A stretch of DNA of 64,000 nucleotides from Fremontodendron californicum. Taxonomy: Eukaryota > Streptophyta > Magnoliopsida > Malvales > Malvaceae. The notes below the pieces were generated by a model that was given only the letters and a program-made list of their open reading frames with translations, did not search any database and was not told where the DNA came from. A program made the translations under genes and the position numbers. The stretch covers positions 12,418,001 to 12,482,000 of the forward strand of contig JAULJL010000035.1 in the NCBI GenBank assembly GCA_030761205.1, read 5' to 3'. Within the stretch, counting starts at the first letter, position 1. Each line of letters begins with the position of its first letter. Shown here piece after piece: positions 48,801-60,329 of the stretch.

Positions 48801-50646
48801 ATGATTTTATCAAAAGCAAAAAAAAAATGTTTTGGCAAAACAGTTTTCACCCAGTTTTCTAACTTTCCTAATTTTTCTGGGAAGTTATCCTTAGTCAAAA
48901 AATTAAGCCAATTTTTTCCCATTTATTTTTACATCTTTTGAGTCTCCAAGATTTTTTTTTTGATTTTTTTGAAATTTTAAAAATAGGTTTAAAAATCACG
49001 CTTTGAAACTGAATATTAGAGTCAGATTTGAATTTGAGGGAAAATTAATTTTCTGTTTTGGCTAAGTTACTTAGAGAGGGCTGATTAGGAACTTTAGCTA
49101 CTGTCTTAGAGTGGTTTCTAGGCCATGTTAATCTTTAAAAATGATTTTATAAAGCTCGGCTCAAGGGTGGTCAATTCCGGGTTTTCATACTTAGGAAAAT
49201 AGAGCTATTTTCAAAAGAGAATTCGGCCATGAATTATTTTTTATGCAAGATTTTCAAAATTGTTTTCAAACAATCACAAAGTATTTTGATTTTAGAAAAT
49301 TTAATTTGATATATTTTCCTAAGGTAGTCGGATATCTTTTTAGGTATACGGATTTTCTTATCTAAAGGAAAAAAAACACTTTCATGCATTGTATTTTCCA
49401 TGTCCATGCATATTTTATAATATGTGATTTTTGCTATGATAATTTCTATGGTATTGTTATTATTTTGATTTTATATTTTATGATGTTATATTGTTTGTTA
49501 TATGGTTTTGAATATTTCATGCTATCCTATGCTTTTTATTTAGTCATTTATTCTTGCCACATCATTTAGCATATACTATGTTCATGCATTATTATTTTTA
49601 TTTTCATGCATATTTCACGATATCATTATTTTATGTTTCATGTCATTTCATGTCACTTAGATTATATTCCATGTCATCTAGATTATATTATTTAAAATAT
49701 GCCATGTCATTTATATCATTTTATTTCATTTAGAATATCTTATGTTCTTATGTTATTTCATTTCATTTAGAATATATCATGTTACCTAGGTTATTTTATT
49801 TCACTTAGAATATATCATGATACTTAGGATATTCCATTTCATTTAGAATATGCTATGCCATTTAAATTTTATCATCTCATTTAGGTTGCATTATATTATC
49901 TAGACTTTGTTATATCATCTTTACTATGTTACACATATTCATGTTCATATTTTTTTAAAATGTTTTGAAAAAAATAATGATTTTCAGTAAAATAAAGATA
50001 TTCCCGAGTTAAAATAATTCATGGGTTCTCTACCAGGTTTGCTGGGGAGGATATCATCAATTATCATTAATAACGGAATATCTTCTTTAAAACGAGAATG
50101 ATTCGAAAAAAATTTCAAATTAATAATATTTTTTATATTTTGCCATGTTTGTTGAGGAATATAGGAAATTTTTGAATTAATAAATTTCGGATCATTTTCA
50201 ATTAAAAATGGAATTATTTTTCTATAAATTGGGAATTAACTTGAAATACTAAATTAAAAATGACTTTTTACCGAGACTTGAGATAACACATGATTAATAA
50301 GGTACCGTTTTATACGGGCGTTGTAGGGGTGATAATCCTTCCCCGCACGTAACCGAGTCCCGAACTCAATTCTTCGATTTTCTCTGGTTTATAACGCAGA
50401 CTTGAAATTGGTTTTTAAAAAAATATTTTAATTAATTTTAAAATGTTTTACAAAATCGGTTTTAATAGGTGGCCGATCACACCTAGCTAAAAAAGATTGG
50501 TGGCGACTCCATGTCTTTTTCAAGGTCATTTTCAAAACTTTCATTTTTCAAGAGAAATTAAGTCGACTTTTCCATCTTTTATCCAATGTCACGCTTAATG
50601 AATATAAAGTCTCGCGATGAGACTTGTTATTTTTTAGGTTGCGACA
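45891..50646 (+). repeat. Element D, 5' LTR (4,756 bp)
   Basis: TGTAAACACC ... GGTTGCGACA. It has GTCAA/TTGAC cores at 46,020-46,095, three sub-repeats (46,735, 46,890, 47,050), CATG-rich repeats (48,370-48,560 and 49,640-49,930) and the conserved block at 50,298-50,370. The purine-rich run 47,570-47,680 gives a lysine/arginine-rich frame that is not a gene. Confidence 0.85.
46735..47140 (+). repeat. Sub-repeats of about 158 bp in LTR D (3 units)
   Basis: ATGAGCTCCAAAAATTCT-type words recur at about 46,740, 46,895 and 47,056, with GGCCCACTATG between them. Confidence 0.75.
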
Positions 50647-50648
50647 GC

Positions 50649-50668
50649 TTGGCGACCCCGCTGGGGAT
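50649..50668 (+). promoter_or_regulatory. Primer-binding site of element D
   Basis: TTGGCGACCCCGCTGGGGAT, two bases after the LTR; three differences from the site in A and C. Confidence 0.75.
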
Positions 50669-51752
50669 ATTTAGAGAGTCAAGCCTAGAATTAGTCGTGA
50701 GTTATCAAAGTCTCAGTTTTGTCGGGTTTAATTGGTATTTAATTTTAATTCCCACTTTTTTTTTTAAATAAGGAGAATTTTGAAAATAATAAAATGTTTT
50801 AAATATGTTCATATTCATTCACATGCATTTTATTATTATTTTCTAGTTATTTAGTGATTGTATATTATAATTGCTTGTTGGTTAATGCGTTACACTATTC
50901 GTGAATGTTCTTTTAATAAATTGTTAATGCATATAGAATAAGGGATGTAGAATAGGTGGTGAAAGGTTTGTTATTTCTCCTCAAACACTACACGTGCATT
51001 TGCATATCATGAGCCCTATACCCGGGTTCCGTCCTTTTAGGTGGGAGCAAAGTAACTAAGCCTTCGTGATTAACAATCCGCATGGCTAGTGAAACACTTC
51101 CGGAGTACTAAATTACCTAAGCCTTCGTGATTAACAATCCGCATGGGCTAGGGAAATAGACTCTAACGAATTGAACCCGCTTTTATCAGGGTGCCTACTA
51201 GCCTTCACCGGTGAAAGTGAGAAAAAATGCAGGGCCTTTTAGAACCGATTCACCTTTATATGGTGAACCTAGGCAAAGCTCTGCTGAATTTTTGATAGAT
51301 ATACCAGAGTTAGGAACATATGGAGGGATACTTCTAACCTTTTATTATCTATTTTACATCTCAAATAAGTATTGTAGATCGGGCAACGATGTACGTATAT
51401 CGCCCATAATAAGTTTAATACCCTGTCCCAAAGGCATTGTATATACCTTTGTGTTAATTCATTTATTCTTTGCATGTATCATTTTGACATCATGTTACAG
51501 TCATAGCATGCATGGTCATTCATTGTAGGATACGTTTATGACATGCATGGTCATTATTTGTATATACCTGTGCATCAATTTTTTTCATTTTTTAAATCCA
51601 TCATGTTGGCATTACATTGCATCCATGGCATACATAGTCATCATAATTTCTCTGTATATGCTCATGCATTAATCATCATTACATTCATGCACATAAGAAT
51701 AGAGCATGTACATTCATAATTGTATTCTTGATCTCATGTCATTTTCATTTGC
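50669..51752 (+). other. Element D, 5' leader
   Basis: It holds the same conserved leader block as A-C (50,935-51,310) and one set of CATG-rich units (51,430-51,720). Non-coding. Confidence 0.65.
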
Positions 51753-52703
51753 ATGAAAGGGGTTCGAGATATGAGGAATAAATCAGAGGAACGATTGGGT
51801 GCTTTGGAACGTAATCAAGAGGAATTTGGACATGAAATCCGAGAGGTGAAAGAACAGCTTGCCAAATTGCTGAAAACGGTTGAGGATATGGGTAAGGGTA
51901 AGAGAAAACTTTCTCAGGACTCTTCATCGTCTTCGGATCAACCAAAACCATCAGGTCCAGAACATACAATCCTTGCTGGGTCCTGCACTTGTCAATGCCA
52001 CAAAGATTTGAATCCTGATGAAATTATGGACAAAATCGGGAAAATGATTAAACCCAAGAGCCTGATACCAAGGATAGAAACCTCAGATCCTAAACAGTCC
52101 CTGCAAGTGGTCCTAGGTCCAAACTAGTATCCTCACCCTAGTATGGCCCAATTGTCCACTAGGATGATCACTACGGGATCCCTGAATCCCATTCCATCAC
52201 CACTAATTGGCAGTTCGCATTGCTTCCCTCATCAAGCACCTTACCAATCATTCGGGATAAGAACCTTGAACTATGTACAACCTCCAAGGGTCCTGTGTCC
52301 AAATCCATACCCTTACCATGCTATTCCGCTACCTCTCCATGTAAACACTTCGATTAGAACCTTAGTGCCACCACCAAGTGCCCCAACTCCTAGGCCGTGT
52401 GTGACTAAGAAACAACCCAAGAACAAGACTCAAGAGCAGTATGATCCCATTCCAATCAGCTACCAAGAGCTTCTCCCTATATTGGTACAAGATCACATGG
52501 TTTCTTTTATCCCGTTGAAACCCCTATTACCACCATATCCAAAGTGGTATAATCCAAATGCAAGATGTGATTATCACAGCGGAATTGCTGGCCATAGCAT
52601 TGAAGACTGTATAGCCTTCAAAAGAAAAGTACAATCTCTTATAGAGATCAAGTGGATCGATCCAACGACACTAATTGATAGAATACTGGGAAAGCATAAT
52701 TAG
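51753..52703 (+). pseudogene. Element D 5' ORF: capsid-less gag-like protein (one stop)
   Basis: A single frame of 317 codons interrupted only by TAG at 52,125-52,127, probably a former CAG. In order: a charged coiled coil (residues about 8-50, EERLGALERNQEEFGHEI, EQLAKLLKTVEDM); a Ser/Pro linker; a Cys/His cluster (CTCQCHKD, residues about 78-85); a Pro/Tyr-rich middle; and a C-terminal module (ISYQELLPILVQ, PPYPKWYNPNARCDYHSG, GHSIEDC, about residues 230-295) matching the finger module of the gags of B and C. The central capsid-like region of gag is absent. It lies upstream of a separate full gag. Function unknown; a gag-derived accessory protein is an inference. The start is supported by the same MKG start in A. 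Confidence 0.65.
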
Positions 52704-53633
52704 GATTGGAGATTTACAACAATGATGTGGGAGGACTTCGATCTTATATGATGTAATAGGATTTCACTTTTTCAGTAGCCGACTCTTATAACCTTAGGAT
52801 GCTAGAAAAAATAAAGTGCTTGCAAAAGACAGTTTTAACCATTGCTTAGATTTTGTAAAAACATGGTTTATACCATTATGAATGTTGATATGGGAATGAA
52901 TTGGTTGTGCTTCAAATTTATGAGATGTTGATGATTAAGTTCCTCCGATTCTTATTTCCTCTGTGATATCTTCCCCTTTACATTTTGCATCTGATCAATT
53001 ATTTGCCATACCATACATTCATACATGCATCCTAGTGGCATCGGGTGGTATTCATGATAAACATAGTCAACATGATTTTTTCTATATATGTTCTTATATT
53101 AATTTGATTACTCTTTAATGCATTGATTTGTTTATATAAATCATGCTGACATCTGGTTATATTCATAAGCATACATAGTTATCCTGATATTTTCATGCAT
53201 TAATCCATCATGTTAGCATCATGATGCATTCATGATACATATGGTCAGCATGATTTTTTTTATATGCTGTGTGTCAATCATTCATTGTTTATATACATCA
53301 TATTTGATATTGTATTGTATTCATAGTGTATATGATCATTCATTAGGAGATACACTGAAATATACATGGTCATTCATTTGCATATATCTATGCTTTGATT
53401 TGTTTATTCTTTGCTTGTATCATGTTGGCATCGTGATTGCATTTATTACATACATGGTCAGCATGTCTCCACTGTATATGTTTGTACATCACATTGTTTA
53501 TGTTTCACGGCCATCAAATTGCATTCATGTCTCCTTCATAATGACATACATTTGGGGAAATAAAACCGAAGTTGGTTTTGGCTTTAAGAGTCTTTGAAAG
53601 AATTTCCATTTCAAATCAGAGGTATAAGAAGTA
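52704..53633 (+). other. Spacer between 5' ORF and gag of D with CATG-rich tandem units
   Basis: From about 52,990 to 53,560, degenerate units with ATACATAGTCA, GCATGATTTTT and TTGCATTCAT match the leader repeats of C at 28,680-29,110. The frame at 53,232-53,597 is a repeat artefact. Confidence 0.6.
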
Positions 53634-54940
53634 ATGAGTACCCTTCTAATACAGGCTAGTGCTATGGAGAATGAACAAGTTGCCCGAATGGAAAGAATGG
53701 AAAGGGTACAGCAAGAATTGCGAGAACAGCTGGCAAAGTCTCAAGCAGAATCTAAAGATCAGATGAATAAATTGATGGAGCTAATGTCCACCGTAATCAA
53801 AGGATACACTGAAAAATTGGCCGCCAAAGAAGGGTTAGAGGCACAAAAGGGTCAGAATGAGGTCGTAATGATAGATGCCCAGAACACAGTTAACCCCGTC
53901 AATGTCTTAAATTCAGATGATCCAGCTGAACAGCCAAAGTTGAAAATGGTTGCAGTAAATGAGATAGAGTTGGCAGATTCCCAAGGGAAATATCAGTTGT
54001 TAGATGAAAGGCTCCAGGCAGTAGAAAAAGTAGATGTATTCGGGAGTGTGGATGCGAAAGAACGATGCTTGGTCCTCGATTTAGTCATTCCTCCTAAATT
54101 CAAGATCCCTGACTTTGTGAAACATGAAGGGACGACCGATCCGTCAACCCATATCACTATATTCTGCCGGAAGATGACGAGTCATATAGATAATGATAAG
54201 CTTTTGATTCACTACTTTCAGGATAGCCTCAACGGGTCCGCAATTAGGTGGTATAGTCAGTTGAGCAAGGATCAGATTCGCTCTTAGAATGATTTCGCTA
54301 GGGCTTTTCTAAGCCAGTACAAGCATATGACCGACATGACACCTAATCGTCTCACCTTGCAAAATATGGAGAAAAGAGCTACTGAGAGCTTCAAAGAGTA
54401 TGCTCAGAGGTGGAAGAACATGTCCACCCAAGTACAACCACCTTTGACACAAAATGAAATCATCGTCCTTTTTGTGAGTACACTACGGGCCCCGTACTAT
54501 GATAGACTCGTCGGCAATGCCGCAAAAAAATTTGCAAATATGGTAATCTCAGGGGAGATGATTGAGAATGCTATCAAGAATGGGAAACTTGAAGGAGAAG
54601 GAACATACAATGCCGAGAGAAATAGGGCACCTAGAAAGAAAGAGGAAGATGTCCAAGCTATGGGAGATTTCGTCCCATATTCCCAATTTCCATCATACCA
54701 ATCATGTTACCCTACTAAGGTATCTCCAAGCCTTTATCCTTACCTACCAACCCAAGCACCTAATTGTATACCAGTCCTTGCTACAAAGCCTACTTCCAGA
54801 AAACGACCGCGGGATAACCAAAAAAGAATTCCAATCCCAATCCCTGACCTACTGCCATTATTAATAAAGAATTAGTACCTTACCTCGGTACCTTTGAAAA
54901 TAGCTCCAAATCCATCAGCAAGGAGTTATGACCCTGACAG
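53634..54940 (+). pseudogene. Element D gag (two stops, truncated)
   Basis: The frame starts at 53,634: coiled coil (ARMERMERVQQELREQLAKS, DQMNKLMELMST), capsid-like core (KYQLLDERLQAVEKVDVFGS, LVIPPKFKIPDFVKHEGTTD, KLLIHYFQDSLNGSAIRWYS, NMEKRATESFKEYAQRW, PYYDRLVGNAAKKFANMVIS), then the start of the C-terminal finger module (PIPIPDLLPLLIKN). Stops: TAG 54,285-54,287 (Trp in C) and TAG near 54,873 (Gln position). The module is cut at 54,940 before its Cys/His residues by LTR fragment E. Confidence 0.8.
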
Positions 54941-55060
54941 TGTCGCAACCTAAAAATAACAAGTCTAATTGTAAGACTTTATTATTCGTTAAGCGTGACA
55001 TTAAAAAAAAATAGAGAAAAAGACGACTTAATTCCTCTTGAAATAAAATGAGGGTTTGAG
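54941..55060 (-). repeat. Inverted LTR 3'-end fragment (E, 120 bp)
   Basis: TGTCGCAACC followed by TTATTCGTTAAGCGTGACAT is the reverse complement of the last 120 bp of the Ogre LTRs. Similarity stops abruptly at about 55,060, where AT-rich non-retrotransposon DNA begins. Confidence 0.8.
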
Positions 55061-55689
55061 ACTATAGGATAAAATTAATTAAAATTTAGTTTTTATGTTT
55101 TAAAATTTAAAAGAGAATTATAGTTTTTATGTTTTTAAATAAAAAATAAAAGTATAGATTAAAAATATATTGGGTATATGAAAAATATTAAACATTAAAT
55201 TTTAATTAATTATTTATTTATTAGACATATGTGTGTCAGTGTGATATGTTTAAAAGTTATTTTAAAAATATATAAAAAATTATACTATTATGTAGTAACT
55301 ACTTACTAGTAAGTACTAATTAGTTTTAATATCTCATATTAGTTAAGTTTTGCTTCTTTAATTTTTTTATTTATTTTATATATGTCTAAAGGTCATGATA
55401 TATAATTCTTGTAATGACATTTATACTAATTAAATTAATTTTTCTATTATAAAGATATTGAAATCGGATATTATATGAGGAAATTAAGTTTGCTCTACTT
55501 ATCCTTTCTCTTAACAATCATATTATTACTACTAACTAAAATGAATAGAGCTATATTAAATTAAACGATTAAAATATTTTTTATTTAATTATATATTAAA
55601 TAGGTATCATAATTAAAAGTTTAAAATAATGTTGATAGTTTATATATGTTATATTAAAAATAAAATGTGCTTTATATATAAATGTTTTA

Positions 55690-55855
55690 AACGTGTTATT
55701 TAAACGTGTCTACACGTTTAAGATACGTTAAATTATCATGTTTTAAACGTGTTAATAGATACATGTTGACACATTTACAAGTTTACGACACGATTATTAA
55801 AATTATCAATCGTTCGTGTGTCGTGTTTTCGTGTTGTGTCTAAAATTGTCAATCC
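55690..55855. repeat. ACGTGT/ACACGT-rich short dispersed repeat
   Basis: Alternating direct and inverted copies of TTTAAACGTGTTA, CACGTTTA, GACACGATTATTA and CGTGTCGTGTTTTCGTG, ending at CAATCCTACTCC. It resembles a repeat type common in plant intergenic DNA; family not identified. Confidence 0.5.
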
Positions 55856-56329
55856 TACTCCTAAAGTTATTATTATACATGTTATTTTAGGATAAATGTT
55901 TAAATATATAATTTTTATAATTTTATCATGTGATTTTTTAAGAGTATATAAAATAAATTATTGATGTGTATGTTGTTATAATAATTTGTACATCACATTA
56001 TAATATTAATAATATATTTATAAATACCAAATTCAAATAAGTAAATTGATTAAGAATTTAAGGTAATGTTTTCAGGTATATAATAATACTCGTTTGAGTA
56101 AAATTGTAAAATAGATACTTAAGTCTAGAATTTAAAAAATTACCCGATTATGTTCGAATAAAAAAAAATCGTGTTATATAAATATTTATTTTTAAATTAC
56201 AATTATAATGTCTATATTTATTTTTAATATTATTTATTTTCTATATTTTGACAAAATTCTAATTAAATATGACTCGATCAAATAATTTGTTTAAATTTAA
56301 TTTTATTTTCTTTTAAAATTAATAAATTG

Positions 56330-56620
56330 AACCTAAATGACCCGAACGATCGAACCCAAATAATATGAGTGATAAACCCGAAATGACTCGAGTGTCAAAC
56401 CCGAATGACCCAAACCCGAAACAATCCGAACCCGAAATGACCCAAACCCGAAACGATCCGAACCTGAAATGACCCGAATCCGAAACGATCTGAACCCGAA
56501 ATGACCTGAACCCGAATAACCCATGTGTCAAACCTGAAAGACCCGAACCCAAAATCGACCCGAATTCGCCCCGCCCAATTGACCCGACTCAAACCCAATC
56601 CGACCTGCCCAATTGACAGG
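56330..56620. repeat. CCCGAAATGACC-type minisatellite
   Basis: Repeats of about 12 bp alternate CCCGAAATGA and CCCGAAACGATCCGAA, ending at CGCCCAATTGAC. The minus-strand frames (Phe/Gly/Ser-rich) are repeat artefacts. Confidence 0.8.
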
Positions 56621-57027
56621 ATTCATGAGAGACATTTTTCATGCTCCATAAACAAAAACAGATTATCCTAACATCAGATTTGAATATTTATGAAAATTTT
56701 GAAACCTTTAAACTGAACTTTCGAAGAGGATAAATAAACTTTTTTAAAGTTGAAAGTATTAAGATTATAACCATTGAGCTAATTAATCTTTTAAATTTAA
56801 CTTGAAGGAACTAATATCCAACTGAGCTATCCAAGTAAAAGGAAATTAATTAATTTGAATCAGCTCAAAAACTTTTGTTTCATTTTTCCAATACCAAGAG
56901 ATAAATAGGAAAAGGTTTAAGGTAAATGATAGTTATATTCATTCGGATAGCTCAAAATTTTGATTTAATACAAATATTTTATAAAATATAATTATATATA
57001 TTTATATGTTATATGTTATATCAATAT

Positions 57028-57053
57028 CAATATATATATATATATATATATAT
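57028..57053. repeat. (TA)n microsatellite
   Basis: A run of about 13 TA dinucleotides. Confidence 0.85.
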
Positions 57054-57552
57054 ATTACAAGGTACAAGGATTTCAGATTTTTTACGTGAATAATTTATCC
57101 TCACGACATGTAGAATAATTTTTAAATTTGTACTACTCCATATACATAATCAAATTCAAATAGCACAATCCATAATTTAAAATATTTATTGCACTTATTG
57201 TTCAATATATAAAATATTTTTTATTAATACATAAATTAAATTCAAATTTATCAAATTTTATGATTAATTTTTATAAATTGATAATTTTATTTTCTATAAT
57301 TTATGTAAATATTTGTATAACAAATTAATTATATAAAAAATAAAATTATCACCCCGGTATCGCATGAAATTAAGCTAGTTAAACTGAAATTTTAAAGCCT
57401 AAAAGACTAGCCAATAGAATAACTCTTAATAAATTATTAAATATAAATAAGATAACTAATAACATTAAAAATATAATGTATGGTTTAATGGCAAACACTG
57501 TATTTAACTAGCATACTTTTTTAAATATGTTCTTTATTTGACAAGAAACCCA

Positions 57553-57562
57553 ATTGGAAGAG
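57553..57562. repeat. Target-site duplication of the Mutator-like element, left
   Basis: ATTGGAAGAG, repeated exactly at 59,618-59,627. Confidence 0.85.
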
Positions 57563-57699
57563 GAGTTTTTTCCTACTCTAGGATAATTTAAAATCTTTTT
57601 TATCAAAATAAGATATTTTTAATCTTTATTCTTTAAGTGAGGTATTTTTGCCATATCATTATCTGCATGACCTTATTTTGAATTTCTGATTTACAACCA

Positions 57700-57866
57700 G
57701 ATATATGAGAGCAGTGAGTTGAGCATTTCTGACAGACTTGCTTTCCCATCTCTCTGCAGTTTACCCTGAACGATTTGGCCTGATCAACCGCATGGCCGAC
57801 TCGATTGTTTAGTAATATCAGATCCTGCAAAAGGTTCCTGATTAGCATCTTCTGCTCCGATTGCAT
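57700..57866 (-). pseudogene. Captured exon fragment, armadillo-repeat protein N-terminus-like
   Basis: The minus-strand frame from 57,866 reads LLQDLILLNNRVGHAVDQAK, then SFRVNCREMGKQV. After an apparent 7-base deletion the neighbouring frame gives SEMLNSLLS. This resembles the helical N-terminus of plant armadillo-repeat proteins (..LADRV..A.EA.SFK..C.E.GKQVDRLSQMLR..), as I remember it. The fragment abuts the left inverted repeat. The identification is tentative; the frameshift makes it non-coding now. Confidence 0.4.
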
Positions 57867-57989
57867 CGTAGCTCAGTAAATTAAACTCGATGATTCAACC
57901 ACTAATATCAGATCCTGTTTCAATCGCGAGTTAGTGTTTAGGATTAATATTTGACTTAAGAAAAGCAGGTTTCAGTTTTTTAAATATAG

Positions 57990-58192
57990 ATCGACATCCA
58001 CATGGGTTTGTTTTATACTTCATAGATATACCCGAATTTTCTTGGAATCACTTTGTTGGAATGAGTAAACAATTATTTTCATCAGCCTTAGCTTTTGTGC
58101 AATCTCCTTCATTACTAGTAGAAGCCTTTCTCCCGGGTATTCCATCACTGATCTTAGTGCCAGTTCCAGGCATTTAGCTTTCAAGTGATCTT
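57990..58192 (-). pseudogene. Second coding-like fragment in the Mutator-like element
   Basis: The minus frame gives HLEDHLKAKCLELALRSVME then YPGERLLLVMKEIAQKL. The codon pattern and composition look like protein, but I do not recognise it. It may be another captured exon. Confidence 0.25.
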
Positions 58193-59485
58193 CGAGATGT
58201 TGGATGCCGTCAATTGATGGCCAACATACCTTAATTTTTTATGTAACATATGTTTTACATATATTCGGACAATACGAGGATATGATTTTTCAAATATATA
58301 AAAAAAAAAAAATGTGAAAAGAATTAACATACCCGTGTTGGACACATACCCGTATCCGACACTCACCCCCAAATCCGAATAACATAGCCCTTAAGAAATA
58401 TTGTTCAATTGCTTGATCCACTCCCACCGAAAAGAAATTCCTTTTTTTTTTTTTTACCGGCCAATCCTAATTTCAAATAAAGCACTCTTCCTCATTTGTT
58501 TCTCTTTTCTTGCCTTCTTTATTAGTGAAGGGCACTAAAGGAGTTTCCCCATGCTACCGCAGAACTTGAATCAGATCAGATTAATACTGTTGCTAATCAG
58601 ATTCATCTAGTCAGAGCTTTCTTTTTCATTTGCACCTATAAGTTATTCTTATTTGCCTCCTTCTATTCAGGTTTCACTTCAAGGCTCATCTAAAATTTCG
58701 TTAAACATGGTAAAGATGAGTGGACCAAACATGCATCTTTTTAGTTTCTAAATAATTACTCTATATTTGATAAGCTTTTTTACACACATTGTTTTAATTT
58801 TGGGCTTATCATGTATATAGATATTTCATTTGATTTTTATAGCACTTGTTTTTCGTCCTTTAGGCCTTACCTTATAAAATAAAAGTGATTTTCAGCTTAG
58901 GGTCGTTCAAGTAACTGGTATTGATTTTATCAAGGTCTCTGCAGTCGGAATTTGACTGTGATAATTCAATCACATTGCTTAAACAGTAATTACTGGTAAA
59001 ATAACTTCTAGAATTTATTATTGTTCCTGCAATCATGGTCTCTTTGTTTATTTACTGCCTCTTATTACTTTCAAGCAGCTTACTTTTCTCCCTTTTGCAC
59101 TGTTCAGATTTCTGTCAAATATTGCATTCTATCACATTCCTAATCAAATATTTCCTGCAATAATTCTTTTTACTGCCATCCAAAATTTTCAGTAAAAATC
59201 ATCCAAGAATTCACCTCTATTTTTCTTTCTTCACACTTAACATGATTTAATTTTTTAAATACTAATAAAATACTAAGTCCACACCTCCTAATAAATTTGT
59301 ATGGTTAAAATGACAACTTCATTTGAGAAAAAAAGTTGAAATTCAAATAGGTAGTAGTTAATTGGATCCTTTTAAAAAAAAATTGACAAAAAAATAAATT
59401 TTGGTAGAGATTTTGGTTTTTTTTACATGAGAGAAAAATGAGGGGAGGATTAGATGATGAAGGAGAGTAATTAGAATTGAATGTT
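58193..59485. other. Interior of the Mutator-like element, unassigned
   Basis: No clear coding signal. Positions 58,230-58,395 contain a short dispersed repeat (ATACCCGTGTTGGACACA, CCCGTATCCGACACTC). The rest may be captured intron or UTR sequence. Confidence 0.4.
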
Positions 59486-59617
59486 TAAATCAGTAATTTA
59501 AAATAAGGTCATGTAGATAATGATGTGGCAAAAATACCTCACTTAAAAGAATAAAGATTAAAAGTGCCTTATTTTGGTAAAAAAGATTTTAACCTACTCT
59601 AGGGTAGGAAAAAACTC

Positions 59618-59627
59618 ATTGGAAGAG
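59618..59627. repeat. Target-site duplication of the Mutator-like element, right
   Basis: ATTGGAAGAG, identical to 57,553-57,562. Confidence 0.85.
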
Positions 59628-59699
59628 CTATTTTATACAAGTAAGAATAAATTTCAAGTGTATGCTAGGCCTAGTAGTAATTAGCAACATCCATTACAA

Positions 59700-60050
59700 G
59701 AAAACTCATTTTTACTAACATTTATAAGTGTCAATAAAAGATCACAAAATTATCCTTATTAATATCACCAACAGTTCTTTGACCGCCGGCTAGGCGGGTG
59801 TTCGTAAAAATATTTTGGTAGTCTGACCACCGGTGTCGACACAGCCATTCATTTTTTCCGGCATGATTTTTACCGGCACTTTTAAATGGCCTTAAAAGGT
59901 TAATTTTTTAAAGACATTTTAAAATGCCCATAAAAGTCATGATTTATATTTTTTATAATTTTTTTACACTTTGTCGACACTTATAAATGCCTGTAAAGAT
60001 TAAATTATTTATAAGCATTTTAAACTACCGTTAAAAGTGAAGTTATCATA
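59700..60050. repeat. CACTA subterminal repeats, left end
   Basis: About five diverged units of the type ACATTTTAAAATGCCCATAA (59,711, 59,876, 59,911, 59,966 and 60,015). Such subterminal repeats bind transposase in studied CACTA elements. Confidence 0.7.
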
Positions 60051-60329
60051 TTAATATCTAAATTTTAAAAGTAAACTTCTCAATATTTTTTACCATTGAA
60101 AAAGAAAATGTCAAAAAAAGTTAACAAATTGATGTTCTATACATCAGGTGATGTTCTATCAACTTTACATTAAGTTTAAAATTCAATTTATCCACCACAA
60201 AAAATAGAATCTACAAATTGGTCATTCACAACAAATGAAGAAAAAGAAAATTCATTTCATTTCTCATATACATGTTGTATCACTAGTTACTTATTTGCAT
60301 TTCATATGAACTTAATGCAAACAATATAT

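Larger units (their letters stand above)
45891..54940 (+). mobile_element. Ogre-like element D (5' part: LTR, 5' ORF, gag)
   Basis: LTR (45,891-50,646), primer-binding site, leader, 5' ORF, spacer with CATG repeats, and gag up to 54,940, where an inverted LTR end (E) joins. Protease, pol and the 3' LTR are missing. It is the least damaged copy: the 5' ORF has one stop and gag two, all explicable by C-to-T or G-to-A change. Confidence 0.8.
55061..57552. other. AT-rich intergenic DNA
   Basis: No gene is seen. It contains the repeats listed separately and long AT-rich stretches (for example 55,070-55,690 and 57,170-57,480). A tRNA-like word at 56,760-56,830 was considered and rejected. Confidence 0.6.
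57563..59617. mobile_element. Non-autonomous Mutator-like element (2,055 bp) with host-gene fragment
   Basis: Terminal inverted repeats of about 130 bp (57,563-57,692 and 59,486-59,617), both starting GAGTTTTTTCCTAC when read inwards, roughly 85-90% alike by eye, flanked by a perfect 10-bp duplication ATTGGAAGAG. Long inverted repeats with a 9-11 bp duplication are typical of Mutator-like elements. I see no transposase. The interior carries coding-like fragments on the minus strand, so it fits the Pack-MULE type. Confidence 0.85.

Noticed and set aside
56319..56598. Gly/Phe/Ser-rich minus-strand frames
   Set aside because: Products of the CCCGAA minisatellite.
56755..56835. tRNA-like word (minus strand GGATAGCTCAGTTGG, an A-box look-alike)
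   Set aside because: No matching B box or cloverleaf; a second A-box-like word follows without the rest. At most a decayed SINE-like piece.
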